A stretch of DNA of 57,391 bases from Clostridiales bacterium. GTDB taxonomy: Bacteria; Bacillota; Clostridia; Christensenellales; Aristaeellaceae. Both the position numbers and the translations under genes were made by a program. The stretch covers positions 1 through 57,391 of the forward strand of contig SVHC01000018.1 of the NCBI GenBank assembly GCA_015056055.1. Direction: 5' to 3'. How positions within the stretch are numbered: the stretch's first letter is position 1; each line of letters opens with the position of its first letter. Below are positions 16,393 through 24,813 of the stretch, piece after piece. The notes under the pieces were generated by a model. It did no database searches. It was not told the DNA's origin and was given only the letters and a program-made list of their open reading frames with translations.

Positions 16393-17532
16393 ATGGATGT
16401 GAAGGTTTATCCTGCAAAGCTTTCGGGCTGCGTGCGGGCAATCGATTCCAAATCCGCTGCGCACCGCGCAATTTTTGTTGCCGCGCTGTGCGATGAGGAA
16501 GTAAAGATCCATCTCGCAAGTACGTCGGATGATATTAAGGCAAGCCTTGGAGCGGCACATGCCATCCGCGAAGGGGCGGATACGGTAGACTGCGCAGAAT
16601 GCGGAGCAACGCTGCGATTCGCTCTGCCGGTGGCGGCGGCTCTCGGGAGCAATGCGCGGTTTATAGGACACGGCAGACTGCCGGAACGCCCCATTGGTCC
16701 GCTAGTGGATGCAATGAAGGAGCATGGGTGCACATTTTCTTCCGATAAGCTTCCGCTCGATTTGGGCGGGCGATTGGAGGGCGGCGTATTTACGCTTCCG
16801 GGCAATGTATCCAGCCAGTTTGTTTCAGGTCTTTTGATTGCGCTTCCTGCGGTGGGCGGCGGTGAAATCCGCCTGACCACGCAACTGGAATCCAAAGGCT
16901 ATGTGGATATGACGCGCGCTGTACTTCGTGATTTCGGCATCGAAGTGCAGGAAACAGAGAATGGCTATATCGTTCCGGCAGAGCAGAAGTATGCTTCGCC
17001 CGGGGAATATACCATAGAGGGCGACTGGTCGAATGCGGCATTTTTCCTTGCAGCCAACCTTCTGGGCGGCAGCGTGGAAGTAACGGGGCTGCGGGAAGAT
17101 TCTGCTCAGCCCGACCGGGAAATTGCGTCGCTTGTGAAGGAACTGAAAGATTTGGATGCATCCGTTGCGCCTGACCTTGCGCCTATCATGGCGGCGGTAT
17201 ATGCGCTTACGCCCGGTACATGGCGTGTAAGAAACGGTGCGCGTCTGCGGGCAAAGGAAAGCGACAGGCTTACGGCTCTTGCAGACTGCCTGCGGGAAAT
17301 CGGCGCGGATATCCGCGTGGATGGCGATGAACTGGAAATTCACGGGCGGGAAACTTTGCCCGGCGGCACTGCCGATGCGCGGGGCGATCACAGGCTTGCA
17401 ATGGCGCTTGCCATTGCGGCATGCTCGGCAAAAGAGCCGGTTATCATTCGCGGTGCGCAGGCGGTGAACAAATCCTATCCGGGATTCTTTGATGATCTTC
17501 GTTCGTTGGGAGGCAGAGTAGATGTCCTCTAG
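16393..17532 (+). CDS. aroA: EPSP synthase (3-phosphoshikimate 1-carboxyvinyltransferase), unusually short
   Basis: Transfers enolpyruvyl from PEP to shikimate 3-phosphate. 379 aa against about 425 in most bacteria. Start ATG 16393, 6 nt after GGAGGT; the in-frame GTG at 16387 lies too close. Catalytic landmarks are present: DSKSAAHRA, ECGATLRF, RLPERPIGPL, SSQFVSGLL, DWSNAAFFL, PDLAPIMAA, RAKESDR and GDHRLAMA. The missing residues fall mostly between the SDDI segment and ECGATLRF, where the usual insert is nearly absent. The PEP-site loop reads CGATLR rather than NAGTAMR. Still probably active: its pathway neighbours are complete and no second copy is seen here. Confidence 0.9.
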   Translation: MDVKVYPAKLSGCVRAIDSKSAAHRAIFVAALCDEEVKIHLASTSDDIKASLGAAHAIREGADTVDCAECGATLRFALPVAAALGSNARFIGHGRLPERPIGPLVDAMKEHGCTFSSDKLPLDLGGRLEGGVFTLPGNVSSQFVSGLLIALPAVGGGEIRLTTQLESKGYVDMTRAVLRDFGIEVQETENGYIVPAEQKYASPGEYTIEGDWSNAAFFLAANLLGGSVEVTGLREDSAQPDREIASLVKELKDLDASVAPDLAPIMAAVYALTPGTWRVRNGARLRAKESDRLTALADCLREIGADIRVDGDELEIHGRETLPGGTADARGDHRLAMALAIAACSAKEPVIIRGAQAVNKSYPGFFDDLRSLGGRVDVL

Positions 17533-18616
17533 TTATGGCAAAAATATAAGGCTTTCCATTTTCGGTCAGTCGCATTCGGAGGGAATCGGTGCGGTAATCG
17601 ACGGGCTTCCCTGCGGCGAAGCAATCGATATGGAGGAAGTCGTAAAGTTCATGCAGCGGCGCGCACCGGGCAGAAATGCATGGTCTACGCCGAGAAAAGA
17701 AGCGGATGCACCGCGCATCGTAAGCGGTCTTGTAAATGGCGTGACCTGCGGCGCGCCTCTTTGCATGCTGATTGAAAACTCGGGCATGCGTTCGCAGGAT
17801 TACGACAGGCTGCGCAATATGCCGCGCCCGTCCCATGCGGACTATACCGCCACGGTGAAATATAAGGGCTTTGCCGATATGCGTGGCGGCGGGCATTTTT
17901 CCGGCAGGCTTACTGCGCCCCTGTGCTTTGCGGGCGCGGTGGCTAAGCAGATTCTTTCTCGCCGGGGCATCGAAATCGGCGCACGCATCTGCGAAATTGC
18001 CGGTGTGCAGGACCGGGATGAGGACGAGTTCCTCTCTGCAAGGGAAAAGGAATTCCCGGTGCTCTGCGATGCGCAGGGCGAAAAAATGCGTGCAGCCATT
18101 GAAGCAGCGCGCATGGATTGTGATTCGGTTGGCGGCATTGTTGAGGTACGGGCATACGGTGTGCCGGTAGGTTTGGGTGACCCCATGTTTGGCGGCATGG
18201 AAAATGAACTTTCGCACTGGGCATTCGCCATTCCGGCGGTACGCGGCATAGAATTCGGCGCAGGCTTTGCGGCGGCGCGTATGCGCGGCAGCGAACACAA
18301 CGATACTTTTACCATGGAAGACGGAAACGTAAAAACGCGTACCAACAACCATGGCGGAATTCTTGGCGGCATCACAAGCGGAATGCCCGTGGTGATGCGC
18401 GTTGCCTTTAAGCCCACGCCTTCCATCGGGCGCGAGCAGGATACCGTGAACCTGGCAGAGGGCACGGATGCGAAACTCGTCATCGGCGGCAGGCACGACC
18501 CGTGCATTGTTCCGCGCGCGGTACCGTGCGTGGAGGCGGCGATGGCGCTTGCGATTCTGGATGCAATGGAAAGCGGGGGATATTATGGATATGCAGGAAT
18601 GTCGAGCGAAGATTGA
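17522..18616 (+). CDS. aroC: Chorismate synthase
   Basis: Converts EPSP to chorismate with reduced FMN. 364 aa, standard length. Signatures are the N-terminal FGQSHSEGIGAVIDG, RRAPGRN, the GRLTAPLCFAGAVAKQIL segment, RTNNHGGILGGITSG and a C-terminal RHDPCIVPRAVPCVEAA. The start at ATG 17522 overlaps the aroA stop by 11 bp, and its own end overlaps pheA by 32 bp. The tight packing shows a co-translated operon. Confidence 0.97.
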   Translation: MSSSYGKNIRLSIFGQSHSEGIGAVIDGLPCGEAIDMEEVVKFMQRRAPGRNAWSTPRKEADAPRIVSGLVNGVTCGAPLCMLIENSGMRSQDYDRLRNMPRPSHADYTATVKYKGFADMRGGGHFSGRLTAPLCFAGAVAKQILSRRGIEIGARICEIAGVQDRDEDEFLSAREKEFPVLCDAQGEKMRAAIEAARMDCDSVGGIVEVRAYGVPVGLGDPMFGGMENELSHWAFAIPAVRGIEFGAGFAAARMRGSEHNDTFTMEDGNVKTRTNNHGGILGGITSGMPVVMRVAFKPTPSIGREQDTVNLAEGTDAKLVIGGRHDPCIVPRAVPCVEAAMALAILDAMESGGYYGYAGMSSED

Positions 18617-19718
18617 TAGAATTGATGCGGAACTTGCAAAACTCTTTGCCGAGCGTATGCAGGTTGCGGAGGAAATCGCCGATTACAAGGCGAAGAACAA
18701 TCTGCCTATTTATCACCCGGGACGGGAGCGCGAGGTGCTTCTGCGCGCATCGCAGAATGCGCAGCCCTATTCCAGAGAGGCGCGTGTTCTTTACAACACG
18801 ATCATGGATGTGAGCCGTGCGCGTCAGGCGGCGCGGCACGCCGAAACGTCTCCCCTTACGGATGCAATCAAAAGCGCGGTAGAGGGAACGGGCGCAATCT
18901 TCCCGGCAAGTGCAACGGTTGCCTGCCAGGGAGTGGAGGGTGCTTACAGCCATCAGGCAGCGGAAAAGCTGTTCAATCTGCCGGAAATTCTGTTTTTCAA
19001 TCACTTTGAAGGCGTTTTTCAGGCGGTGGAAAGTGGCATGTGCCGGTATGGCGTGCTGCCGATTGAAAACAGCTCCGCAGGTTCTGTAACCCAGGTTTAC
19101 GACCTGATGAAGGGGCGCAACTTCTCCATCGTGCGCGGCGTCAGGCTGCACATTTCCCACGCGCTTTTGACGCGCGGTCAGCCTCTTTCGAAGATTCGCG
19201 AAGTGATGTCGCATGAACAGGCAATCCGCCAGTGTGCAGACTTCCTGAAGGCGCATCCTGAAATCCGCGTAACGCTGTGTGAAAATACGGCTGTTGCGGC
19301 GCAGCGCGTGGCAGAAAGCGGGCGCGATGATCTGGCGGCGATTGCTTCGCCCAACTGTGCGCAGCTTTACGGGCTTACCGCTTTGCCGGACCGAATCCAA
19401 ATGAGCGATAACAACCACACACGCTTCATCGTGATTTCGAAGAACATGGAAATCTATCCGGGCGCAAATCGCATCAGCATGATGCTCACGCTGCCGCACA
19501 TTTCGGGCGCACTGTATCGGCTGATTGCGCGATTCACTGCGGCGGATATGAATCTTCTGAAGATCGAAAGCCGCCCGATTCCGGGACGCGATTTTGAATT
19601 CATGTTCTACTTTGATGTGGAAGCGTCGGCTGCAAATCCCGAAACGCTTGTGTTGATTGCGGAACTTGAAAAGACCGTGGGACAGTTTGCCTTCCTGGGC
19701 AATTATCTGGAAGTATGA
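18585..19718 (+). CDS. pheA: Bifunctional chorismate mutase / prephenate dehydratase (P-protein)
   Basis: Turns chorismate to prephenate and then phenylpyruvate, the committed route to phenylalanine. 377 aa. ATG 18585 follows GCGGGGGA and starts inside aroC; ATG 18591 is an alternative. Residues 1-90 are an AroQ-type mutase (CRAKIDRIDAELAKLFAERM). About 110-290 is the dehydratase with GVEGAYSHQAA, PIENSSAGSV and the NHTRFIVI motif. The C-terminal ACT domain carries GALYRLIARF and ESRPIPGRDFEFMFY, the Phe-binding ESRP site. Feedback by Phe is therefore expected. No tyrA lies in the operon, consistent with a Phe-specific attenuator. Confidence 0.96.
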   Translation: MDMQECRAKIDRIDAELAKLFAERMQVAEEIADYKAKNNLPIYHPGREREVLLRASQNAQPYSREARVLYNTIMDVSRARQAARHAETSPLTDAIKSAVEGTGAIFPASATVACQGVEGAYSHQAAEKLFNLPEILFFNHFEGVFQAVESGMCRYGVLPIENSSAGSVTQVYDLMKGRNFSIVRGVRLHISHALLTRGQPLSKIREVMSHEQAIRQCADFLKAHPEIRVTLCENTAVAAQRVAESGRDDLAAIASPNCAQLYGLTALPDRIQMSDNNHTRFIVISKNMEIYPGANRISMMLTLPHISGALYRLIARFTAADMNLLKIESRPIPGRDFEFMFYFDVEASAANPETLVLIAELEKTVGQFAFLGNYLEV

Positions 19719-20950
19719 AATACGCATTGATCGGAGAAAAACTCGGCCACAGCTATTCCAAAAGCGTGCATGAAGCGCTGTGCGATTACGAGTATGAATT
19801 GAAGGAAATCGCAAGGGAAGATATGGATGCATTTCTCCGCGCACGCGAGTTCAGCGGGCTGAATGTGACCATTCCCTATAAGCAGACGGTGATTCCGTAT
19901 GTGGATCATCTTACCGAAACGGCAAAAACCGTAGGCGCGGTGAATACGCTGTATTTCGACGAAAACGGAGCTCTCTGGGGCGACAATACCGATGTTTACG
20001 GCTTCAAAACCATGCTTGCAAGCGCCGGTATCGACGTTAAGGGAAAAAAGGCGTTGGTGCTCGGCTCCGGCGGAACGAGCCTGACTGCCAGATTTGCGCT
20101 GGCGGAACTGGGCGCGAGGGAAATCCATATCGTTTCCCGAGCGGGCGAAGTGAATTACGATAATGTATATTCCCTGCATGCTGATGCGGATGTCATTATA
20201 AACACCACGCCTGTTGGCATGTTTCCCAGATGCGGTGAAAAGCCAATCGAGCTTGCGCGCTTTGCGAAGCTCAGCGGCGTGGCGGATGTGATTTACAATC
20301 CGGCAAGAACTGCGCTTTTGCAGGAAGCAGGGAGGCTTGGGATTCCCCATGCGGGCGGACTGATTATGCTGATTGCGCAGGCGGCAAGAAGCGCAGAACG
20401 CTTTACCGGAAGAAGTTTTCCGGAGGAAGAGTGGATGCCTGCCTTCCGGGATGTGGCATTCTCGCTGCGCGGCGTGGCAATCGTAGGCATGCCCGGCAGC
20501 GGAAAAAGCGTCATTGCAAAACGTGTTGCGCAGATGCTGGGACGCGAATGCGTTGACCTTGATGCCGAAATCGAAAAGGAGGCGGGCATGACTATCCCCG
20601 ATATTTTTGCCAAAGAAGGGGAAGCAGCATTCCGTGACCGGGAAGAGAAGATCACGCTTGCGTTTTCAAAGGGAAACAGCGTTATTTCCACCGGCGGCGG
20701 TTGTGTCCTGCGGGAAAAGAATCGCGAGGCGCTTCGTGCAAACAGCCTTGTCGTATGGCTCAAGCGCGATATCGATAAGCTTGCACGCGGCGGACGTCCG
20801 CTTTCTCAGGGCAATCTTGCCGAAATGGCGGCGAAGCGCGAGGAATTCTATCGGGCGGCAAGCGATATCGAGGTAATAAACGATTCTGATATTGAAACTG
20901 CGGCGAACACAATCGTTCGCACATTAAAGGAAGGAGCGGCCAACTTATGA
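19715..20950 (+). CDS. Shikimate dehydrogenase-shikimate kinase fusion
   Basis: 411 aa carrying two consecutive pathway enzymes. Residues 1-245 are AroE: GEKLGHSYSKSVHEAL, GLNVTIPYKQ with the catalytic Lys, DNTDVYGF, the NADP loop VLGSGGTSLTARFAL, and GGLIMLIAQAA. Residues about 250-411 are AroK: GMPGSGKSVIAKRVAQ (Walker A), DLDAEIEKEAGMTIPDIF, FRDREEKI, STGGGCVLREKN and a lid with RPLSQG. The fusion would pass shikimate from reductase to kinase. It overlaps pheA by 4 bp and aroQ by 4 bp. Both halves look intact. The aroE half is a little shorter than the usual 270 aa. Confidence 0.95.
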   Translation: MKYALIGEKLGHSYSKSVHEALCDYEYELKEIAREDMDAFLRAREFSGLNVTIPYKQTVIPYVDHLTETAKTVGAVNTLYFDENGALWGDNTDVYGFKTMLASAGIDVKGKKALVLGSGGTSLTARFALAELGAREIHIVSRAGEVNYDNVYSLHADADVIINTTPVGMFPRCGEKPIELARFAKLSGVADVIYNPARTALLQEAGRLGIPHAGGLIMLIAQAARSAERFTGRSFPEEEWMPAFRDVAFSLRGVAIVGMPGSGKSVIAKRVAQMLGRECVDLDAEIEKEAGMTIPDIFAKEGEAAFRDREEKITLAFSKGNSVISTGGGCVLREKNREALRANSLVVWLKRDIDKLARGGRPLSQGNLAEMAAKREEFYRAASDIEVINDSDIETAANTIVRTLKEGAANL

Positions 20951-21378
20951 AGATTCTTGTGCTGAACGGACCGAACATCAACATGCTTGGTATTCGCGAA
21001 CCGGGTATTTACGGCGGCGATAATTATCGGGACCTTGTGCGCCTTGTAAAACAGACGGCAGAAGAGATGGGCGTGGAAATCGATTGTCTGCAGACCAATT
21101 ACGAAGGCAAGCTGGTGGATTGGATTCAGCGCGCATATGGCCGCTGCGACGGTATTGTCATCAATCCCGCAGCCTATACGCATACCAGCATTGCAATTCT
21201 TGATGCCCTTAAGGCAGTAGGTATTCCCGCGGTTGAGGTACATATCTCCGATGTATCGAAGCGCGAGCCTTTCCGCCAGATTTCCTATGCCAGTATGGCC
21301 TGCGAAAAGACCATCATGGGCAAGGGTATTCAGGGATATGCCGAGGCGATCCGGTATCTGGCAGAAAAGTATCGGTGA
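20947..21378 (+). CDS. aroQ: Type II 3-dehydroquinate dehydratase
   Basis: Dehydrates 3-dehydroquinate to 3-dehydroshikimate by the trans mechanism of the dodecameric type II family. 143 aa, normal. It shows VLNGPNINMLGIREPGIYG with the catalytic Tyr, QTNYEGKLVDWI, INPAAYTHTSIAI and VEVHISDVSKREPFR. It is the last gene of the operon, overlapping the fusion gene by 4 bp, and is followed by a strong terminator. With it the operon holds all seven shikimate steps plus PheA. Confidence 0.97.
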   Translation: MKILVLNGPNINMLGIREPGIYGGDNYRDLVRLVKQTAEEMGVEIDCLQTNYEGKLVDWIQRAYGRCDGIVINPAAYTHTSIAILDALKAVGIPAVEVHISDVSKREPFRQISYASMACEKTIMGKGIQGYAEAIRYLAEKYR

Positions 21379-21415
21379 GCAAAATCATCTTGGAAACAAT
21401 GGCGAATATAACGTG

Positions 21416-21450
21416 CGAACGGCAAGGCAAATGAGCCTTGCCGTTCGTTT
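21416..21450 (+). terminator. Terminator of the aro-phe operon
   Basis: A perfect 13-bp stem (21416-21428 with 21435-21447) with a 6-nt loop and a short T run, 37 bp after the aroQ stop codon. Confidence 0.88.
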
Positions 21451-21452
21451 GT

Positions 21453-21690
21453 ATGAAATGACAAGAATAGCATCCGCGGATTCCGGAGGGCGAAGGCTGA
21501 AGTGGCGGCAAACGCAGTGCAGACCGGTGCGGAGAATGGAATTCGATGGTGTTTTTAGGAGCGGATTGCAAGGTTAAACGCTGCTCCTTTTAACTTTGTT
21601 GATAGGACTTTTAAAACCGCCGCTACATCACAGTATAAAAAATATGATATAATAGGTGCGTAAAATTTCCGGAATACGACCTGAAATGTT
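21453..21690. other. Intergenic stretch without recognised gene
   Basis: The roughly 240 bp between the aro terminator and the nad promoter hold no convincing reading frame. GGAGC at 21556-21560 could pair with GCTCC about 25 bp on, followed by TTTT, a weak hairpin. A TATAAT at 21648-21653 lacks a good -35. No known riboswitch was recognised. Confidence 0.4.
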
Positions 21691-21699
21691 TACAGCTAA

Positions 21700-21715
21700 C
21701 TTGACACATGACAAG
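21700..21715 (+). promoter_or_regulatory. Candidate NiaR operator overlapping the nad -35 box
   Basis: CTTGACACATGACAAG is an imperfect palindrome (six of eight base pairs symmetric) that contains the -35 hexamer TTGACA. A repressor here would block polymerase. The last gene of the operon encodes NiaR, making autoregulation by nicotinate plausible. The assignment rests on position and symmetry, not on a motif search. Confidence 0.5.
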
Positions 21716-21728
21716 CTTTTGATATAAT
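21701..21728 (+). promoter_or_regulatory. Sigma-A promoter of nadA-nadB-nadC-niaR
   Basis: TTGACA 21701-21706, a 16-bp spacer and TATAAT 21723-21728, 45 bp before the nadA start. Confidence 0.9.
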
Positions 21729-21773
21729 GGTAGCGATAAAATGCTTCGATTATGAGGGAGTTGCAGAAGTCAA

Positions 21774-22673
21774 GTGAAAAATGAAATTCTAACGCTGAAA
21801 AAAGAAAAAAATGCCGTTATTCTTGCACATTACTATGCTCCTGCCGAAGTGCAGGAAGTTGCCGATTATGTTGGCGATTCTTTTTATCTTGCGAAGATTG
21901 CCAAGAAAAGTACGGCAGACATTATTGTGTTTTGCGGCGTGTACTTTATGGGAGAAAGTGCAAAGATACTGAATCCCGATAAAAAGGTTCTGATGCCTGA
22001 ACTGACGGCAGATTGTCCTATGGCTCGTATGGTTGCCAAAGGCGAGATTGAAAGGATGAAAGCCAAATACGAGGATCTTGCCGTTGTGTGTTATATAAAT
22101 TCTACGGCTGAACTTAAAGCGCAAAGCGATGTTTGCGTAACCTCCTCCAATGCCGTTTCCATCGTTAAATCACTGCCGAACAAAAATATATTTTTTATTC
22201 CTGACAGGAATCTTGGCAGCTTTATCGCGGAACGTATTCCTGAGAAAAATATTATTTTGAATGACGGATACTGCCCGATTCATGCGGCTATTGCTGTAAA
22301 CGAGGTAAATGAGGAAAGGAAAAATCATCCGGGGGCACTTGTTCTGGCTCACCCTGAATGCGAAACGGAAATTTTGGAGATATCCGATTACATTGGCAGT
22401 ACGGCTGAAATTATTTCATTTGCTTCGAAAAGCACGGCCGATGAATTTATTATCTGTACCGAGTGTGGGGTAGAGTTCAAACTTACAAGTGATAGTGCTG
22501 CAAAAAAGTTTTACTTTCCGAAAACGCGCCCTTGCTGTACGGATATGAAACTTAATTCATTGCAAAAACTTCTGCATGTTTTGCAGACAGAAGAAAATGA
22601 AATTACAGTCAGCGAGGAAGTAAGGGAAGCATCTCTTGTTCCGCTTGCTAAAATGCTGGAACTTGCGAGGTGA
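21774..22673 (+). CDS. nadA: Quinolinate synthase
   Basis: Condenses iminoaspartate with dihydroxyacetone phosphate to quinolinate using a [4Fe-4S] cluster. 299 aa, the short form typical of many Firmicutes and Thermotoga. GTG 21774 is the likely start; GAGGGAG lies a rather long 13 nt upstream, and the ATG at 21781 is out of frame. Conserved features are ILAHYYAPAEVQEVADYVGDS and the three cluster cysteines: Cys81 in ADCPMA, the one in GYCPIH and one in RPCCTDMK. First gene of the nad operon; the stop is 4 bp before nadB. Its codons are clearly more AT-rich than those of the neighbouring aro genes. Confidence 0.95.
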   Translation: MKNEILTLKKEKNAVILAHYYAPAEVQEVADYVGDSFYLAKIAKKSTADIIVFCGVYFMGESAKILNPDKKVLMPELTADCPMARMVAKGEIERMKAKYEDLAVVCYINSTAELKAQSDVCVTSSNAVSIVKSLPNKNIFFIPDRNLGSFIAERIPEKNIILNDGYCPIHAAIAVNEVNEERKNHPGALVLAHPECETEILEISDYIGSTAEIISFASKSTADEFIICTECGVEFKLTSDSAAKKFYFPKTRPCCTDMKLNSLQKLLHVLQTEENEITVSEEVREASLVPLAKMLELAR

Positions 22674-22677
22674 CGGC

Positions 22678-23955
22678 ATGAAAACGGATATTTTGATTGT
22701 GGGAAGTGGAGTTGCCGGTCTTTACTGTGCGCTGAACTTTCCGAAAGATAAGAAAATTATTATAGTAACCAAAAACAAGGCGCGCAGAAGCGATTCCTAT
22801 CTTGCGCAAGGCGGAATTTGCGTATTGCGTGATGAGAATGATTATGATGCCTTTTATGAGGACACGATGAAGGCGGGCCATTACGAGAACAACCCTGATT
22901 CAGTCCACATTATGATTCATTCTTCGCAAGAGATTATTTCCGATCTTGTGTCCTTGGGCGTGCGATTTGAAAAGAACGGCGAGGAGTTTACATATACAAG
23001 AGAAGGTGCGCACTCGAATCCGCGTATTTTATTTCACGAAGATGAGACGGGCAAAGAAATTACATCCACCCTTCTTGAAACGGCAAGAAACAGACAGAAT
23101 ATCACCATTGTTGAGAATTATACGATGGTTGATCTGATATGTGGAGATAACGAGTGCAGAGGCATTATCGGGCACGATGCAAACGGGGATTATTCTGCTA
23201 TTGAGGCTGACTACACAGTGCTTGCTACAGGGGGGATTGGCGGTATTTTTGAGCACTCTACAAATTACAAGCATCTGACGGGCGATGCAATTGCCTTGGC
23301 TTTAAAATACGGAATTCGGCTTAAACATATCGACTATATTCAGATACACCCAACTACGCTCTATACAGGGAAGGAAGGCAGCAGAGAATTTTTGATATCT
23401 GAATCGGTGCGTGGTGAAGGGGCAATTTTGCTTAACTCCAAGGGAGAACGATTCGTTAATGAATTATTGCCGCGTGACGTTGTAGCAAATGCAATTTTTG
23501 CTGAAATGAAAAAAGAAGGCAGTAAACACGTTTGGCTTTCAATGCTTCCGATTCCGGAGGAGGAAATACGCACACATTTTCCGAATATCTATCAGCATTG
23601 TATGGATGCGGGATATGATGCTGCCAAGGAACCGATACCGGTTGTTCCTTCGCAGCACTACTTTATGGGTGGCATTGATGTTGATCGGTACAGCAGAACT
23701 TCTATGAAGCGGCTATATGCGGCAGGCGAGACCGCCTGTAATGGCGTTCACGGTAAAAATCGTCTTGCGAGCAACTCACTGCTTGAAAGTCTTGTGTTTG
23801 CAAGGCGCGCTGCACGGCACATTATGGAAGGATATACAACAGCAGCCGATGATACGGAAATTATCGTAGATGGTACCCGATACGAAAACTATCAGGAAGA
23901 ATACAAAGCAGCTATTCTTGCGGCAATTGAAAAGGAGAAATGCAGCCATGAATAA
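22678..23955 (+). CDS. nadB: L-aspartate oxidase (short form)
   Basis: FAD enzyme that oxidises aspartate to iminoaspartate, feeding NadA. 425 aa; ATG 22678 after GAGGTGA. It has the FAD-binding ILIVGSGVAGLYCALNF, SYLAQGGICV, VLATGGIGGIFEHSTN, QIHPTTLY, SVRGEGAILLN and NRLASNSLLESLVFARRAA. The enterobacterial enzyme is about 530 aa; this one stops soon after the flavin domain and lacks the C-terminal helical domain, as in several clostridial homologues. It overlaps nadC by 8 bp. Confidence 0.94.
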   Translation: MKTDILIVGSGVAGLYCALNFPKDKKIIIVTKNKARRSDSYLAQGGICVLRDENDYDAFYEDTMKAGHYENNPDSVHIMIHSSQEIISDLVSLGVRFEKNGEEFTYTREGAHSNPRILFHEDETGKEITSTLLETARNRQNITIVENYTMVDLICGDNECRGIIGHDANGDYSAIEADYTVLATGGIGGIFEHSTNYKHLTGDAIALALKYGIRLKHIDYIQIHPTTLYTGKEGSREFLISESVRGEGAILLNSKGERFVNELLPRDVVANAIFAEMKKEGSKHVWLSMLPIPEEEIRTHFPNIYQHCMDAGYDAAKEPIPVVPSQHYFMGGIDVDRYSRTSMKRLYAAGETACNGVHGKNRLASNSLLESLVFARRAARHIMEGYTTAADDTEIIVDGTRYENYQEEYKAAILAAIEKEKCSHE

Positions 23956-24799
23956 TATAACAATGAAAATGAACGCTGACGAGTTGATTCTGCAGGCTCT
24001 CAGAGAGGATATCACAAGCGAGGATATCACCACCAATTCGGTTATGCCCTGCTATCAGGCTGGTGAGGTTGATCTTATTTGTAAGCAGGATGGCGTGATT
24101 GCGGGTCTGGACGTGTTCAAGCGAGTGTTTGAGCTTCTCGATGCCAAAACGGAGGCAATTTTTTATTGCAAGGACGGTGATACCGTAAAGAAAGGTGAAA
24201 AGATAGGGCTTGTTCGCGGAGATATCCGTGTGCTTCTTTCCGGTGAGCGAACGGCGCTCAACTATTTGCAGAGAATGAGCGGTATTGCAACTTATACAAG
24301 AGCGATTGCAGACCTTCTCAAGGGTACAAAAACCAAACTCCTTGATACGAGAAAAACTACGCCCAATATGCGCATCTTTGAAAAATACTCGGTGAAGGTT
24401 GGCGGCGGTTATAACCATAGATACAATCTTAGCGACGGTATTCTCCTTAAAGACAACCATATCGGAGCAGCAGGCGGTGTCAAGGAAGCTGTAAGAATGG
24501 CGAAGGAGTATGCGCCCTTCGTTCGCAAGATCGAAATTGAAGTTGAAAACCTTGATATGTTGAAAGAAGCCCTTGAAGCGGGTGCAGATATTATTATGCT
24601 TGATAATATGTGTGTAGAGGATATGAAGAAAGCAGTTGAGTATTGCCGCGGCAAGGCTGAAACCGAGTGCAGCGGCAATGTGACGAGGGAAAATGTAGCC
24701 AAGCTCGTTGACATTGGCGTAGATTATATTTCGAGCGGCGCACTTACACATTCCTCTCCGATCCTTGATCTTTCGCTGAAAAATCTGCACGCAATTTAA
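23948..24799 (+). CDS. nadC: Nicotinate-nucleotide pyrophosphorylase (carboxylating)
   Basis: Transfers phosphoribose from PRPP to quinolinate with release of CO2, giving nicotinate mononucleotide. 283 aa. ATG 23948 overlaps the end of nadB and follows AAGGAG at 23932-23937. It displays ALREDITSEDITTNSV, LSGERTALNYLQRMSGIAT, LDTRKTTPNMRIFEKYSVKVGG-type PRPP-binding elements with HRYNLSDGILLKDNH, and DIIMLDNM near the end. Complete by length. niaR follows 14 bp downstream. Confidence 0.96.
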   Translation: MNNITMKMNADELILQALREDITSEDITTNSVMPCYQAGEVDLICKQDGVIAGLDVFKRVFELLDAKTEAIFYCKDGDTVKKGEKIGLVRGDIRVLLSGERTALNYLQRMSGIATYTRAIADLLKGTKTKLLDTRKTTPNMRIFEKYSVKVGGGYNHRYNLSDGILLKDNHIGAAGGVKEAVRMAKEYAPFVRKIEIEVENLDMLKEALEAGADIIMLDNMCVEDMKKAVEYCRGKAETECSGNVTRENVAKLVDIGVDYISSGALTHSSPILDLSLKNLHAI

Positions 24800-24813
24800 G
24801 AAAGGAGATTTCA

